Under the pieces are notes generated by a model. It was not told the DNA's origin. It worked only from the letters and a program-made list of their open reading frames with translations, and did no database searches. Made by a program: the position numbers and the translations under genes. 64,000 nucleotides of DNA, taken from Pseudolabrys sp. GTDB taxonomy: Bacteria > Pseudomonadota > Alphaproteobacteria > Rhizobiales > Xanthobacteraceae. The stretch is from positions 1-64,000 of the forward strand of contig JAURVZ010000060.1 in the NCBI GenBank assembly GCA_030655215.1, written 5' to 3'. Below, one piece after another: positions 63,081-64,000 of this stretch (position 1 is its first letter; every line of letters begins with the position of its first letter).

Positions 63081-63275
63081 CTAGCCGGCGACGCGGGTCC
63101 ATTCCGTGCGGGCGCGCTCGGTCAGGTGCTGCCACTTCACGCCAACGACGTCCCAGTTAACCATCGGCCGTGTCGAGGCGCTGGCATCGGCATTGGCCGA
63201 ACTGCCGGAGTCGTAAATGTAGGCGCCGCCAATGGTGAGCAGGGCGCCGATGATGATACCGAACAAAAGCCGCAT
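63081..63275 (-). CDS. Small single-pass membrane protein, EcfG-controlled
   Basis: The 64-residue product has one transmembrane helix (RLLFGIIIGALLTIGGAYIY) and a short periplasmic part ending VNWDVVGVKWQHLTERARTEWTRVAG. A GGAG-like sequence lies before ATG 63275. An exact EcfG promoter lies at 63305-63329. Similar small proteins are found in Bradyrhizobium relatives, without known function. It is likely to be a stress-response envelope protein. Confidence 0.8.
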   Translation of the reverse strand: MRLLFGIIIGALLTIGGAYIYDSGSSANADASASTRPMVNWDVVGVKWQHLTERARTEWTRVAG

Positions 63276-63304
63276 GATTAAATCTCCCGTGTCCCGGCAT
63301 CAAA

Positions 63305-63329
63305 AACGCGCCGGGAACCCTAGAGTTCC
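63305..63329 (-). promoter_or_regulatory. EcfG-type general-stress promoter
   Basis: On the minus strand, GGAAC (63325-63329), 16 bases, then CGTT (63305-63308), an exact match. It lies 30 bases before ATG 63275. Confidence 0.75.
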
Positions 63330-63422
63330 GCTCGCAAGGGTGCTCGGACGACTATTTACGGGCCGATCGTGGAATAGGGCCACTACGGGCCTTTTTGCGG
63401 AACGGGGGCCTCAAGTTGCATA

Positions 63423-63430
63423 TTAACCAT
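63423..63430. promoter_or_regulatory. TTAACCAT motif upstream of the H1-like gene
   Basis: TTAACCAT, a CtrA-like 8-mer, lies 87 bases before the ATG at 63517. It is a single copy without a TTAA at N7, so binding is only a possibility. Confidence 0.3.
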
Positions 63431-63516
63431 GGGCCTCGTAATAACCTATTGATCTTGTTGCAATTTCAGACGCAAAAAGTTCGCGCCTTTTTGAAATTAA
63501 CTGCTATATTACCGGC

Positions 63517-64000
63517 ATGAGTACACAGTCGACGAAGACCGCCCGGCGGACTGCGAAGGCCGCCCGCGGTACCAAGAAATCCGGAAAATCCGCCAGCGCG
63601 GACAAGAGCGCACGCACGTCGGTCAAGAAGCCGGCGACCAAGTCGTCGCGTCGCGTGCCTGCGACAACAACGCGCGGTGCGCGGCCTGTCACCGCGAATT
63701 TTGTCGCGCGTGCTGCTGCCAAGCCGGCAGCGAAAACCTCCGTCGCAACGAAAGCCGTTGCCAAAACGATTGCAAAGACGATTGCAAAGACGACTGCGAA
63801 GTCGACGTCAAAGACGGTGGCCAAGGCTGTTGCCGTGACAAAGCCAGTCGCCAAGCACGTTATTGCGCCTGTCGTCGCTCCGGTCGCAAAGGCGCCGGTG
63901 AAAACCGTATCGAAGGCGGAATCTAAAGCTGCTGCGAAGACGTTGTCGAAGGCTGTGTCCAAGATCGCCGCACAGATCGCCGCCAAGGTGGCATCCAAAG
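63517..64000 (+). CDS. Histone H1-like Lys/Ala-rich protein (truncated by the window end)
   Basis: From ATG 63517 the frame is open to base 64000, 161 codons with no stop. The product begins MSTQSTKTARRTAKAARGTKK and continues with Lys/Ala/Thr/Ser/Val repeats (KTIAKTIAKTTAKST, KAVAVTKPVAKHVIAPVVAPVAK), strongly basic and disordered. It resembles H1-like proteins or the basic tail of a DNA-binding protein whose folded domain lies beyond the window. No acidic or structured domain is seen so far. Confidence 0.8.
   Translation, partial: MSTQSTKTARRTAKAARGTKKSGKSASADKSARTSVKKPATKSSRRVPATTTRGARPVTANFVARAAAKPAAKTSVATKAVAKTIAKTIAKTTAKSTSKTVAKAVAVTKPVAKHVIAPVVAPVAKAPVKTVSKAESKAAAKTLSKAVSKIAAQIAAKVASK

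Noticed and set aside
63504-63998. 164-codon minus-strand ORF over the H1-like gene
   Set aside because: It is the complement of a Lys/Ala repeat (giving Ala/Val/Phe-rich text) and does not resemble a protein family.

Overview
The window looks like chromosomal DNA from a high-GC alphaproteobacterium of the order Hyphomicrobiales (Rhizobiales), probably near the Bradyrhizobium/Rhodopseudomonas/Pseudolabrys side. The pointers are the rpsM-rpsK-rpoA-rplQ order with a rhizobial-type RpoA, an Atp12 chaperone gene, DUF1236 and CsbD proteins, GGAAC-N16/17-CGTT stress promoters, a TTAA-N7-TTAA CtrA-like site and several families of rhizobial intergenic palindromes. No phage, insertion sequence, CRISPR array, integron or secretion island is visible. 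Taxonomy is inferred from gene content only.

Layout. 1-3.6 kb: end of the ribosomal protein/rpoA operon, then an ankyrin-repeat exported protein. 3.6-12.6 kb: secreted ricin-type lectin, dihaem cytochrome c, quinone-reductase-like dehydrogenase, an overlapping DegP/Q protease-RarA-small exported protein operon, an RluC/D pseudouridine synthase with a long basic N-terminus, and an FNT-family channel. 12.7-20 kb: remnant of an AHSA1 gene with an inverted piece, a membrane diguanylate cyclase, an aldo/keto reductase and a three-gene 2-oxoacid:ferredoxin oxidoreductase operon (FAD/Fe-S subunit, korA, korB). 20.2-24.8 kb: HAD phosphatase-Atp12-aldose epimerase operon, dps and a TPR/glycosyltransferase-like protein. 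24.9-35.4 kb: propionyl-CoA carboxylase subunits pccB and pccA, about 7 kb apart, separated by a TctC-type binding protein, small exported proteins, an exporter, a thioesterase and a 1-Cys peroxiredoxin. 35.4-45.6 kb: gamma-glutamylcyclotransferase, acylphosphatase, lipB, an orphan FliN, tRNA-Leu(GAG), a lipoprotein, two paralogous polysaccharide deacetylases, mgtE, a degenerate-GGDEF/EAL protein and isovaleryl-CoA dehydrogenase. 45.7-56.7 kb: orphan Xre regulator, two aldo/keto reductases around a LprI-like protein, queC with a VUT transporter, an RraA-like protein, a YdcF protein, rhodanese, two tandem GSTs, and a phospholipase D-VTT fusion overlapping an EEP-family hydrolase. 56.8-64 kb: stress cluster (CsbD, two low-complexity exported proteins), RidA proteins (one exported), mccB, a polytopic membrane protein and the start of a histone H1-like Lys/Ala-rich protein.

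How it fits together. Most of the window is ordinary core metabolism: branched-chain and propionate catabolism (pccA, pccB, ivd, mccB), redox and detoxification (peroxiredoxin, GSTs, aldo/keto reductases), envelope functions and c-di-GMP turnover. The most coherent extra signal is regulatory. Four exact matches and two near matches to the alphaproteobacterial general-stress (EcfG) promoter lie just upstream of CsbD, DUF1236, FNT-channel and small envelope genes. A CtrA-like site lies between lipB and fliN. Structural oddities include a terminator hairpin that also encodes a signal peptide, a terminator-like hairpin between rpoA and rplQ, and three gene remnants. I did not find a convincing entirely new system. 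The best candidates for follow-up are the KorAB-flavoprotein module, the stress regulon of small envelope proteins and the dual-use terminator.
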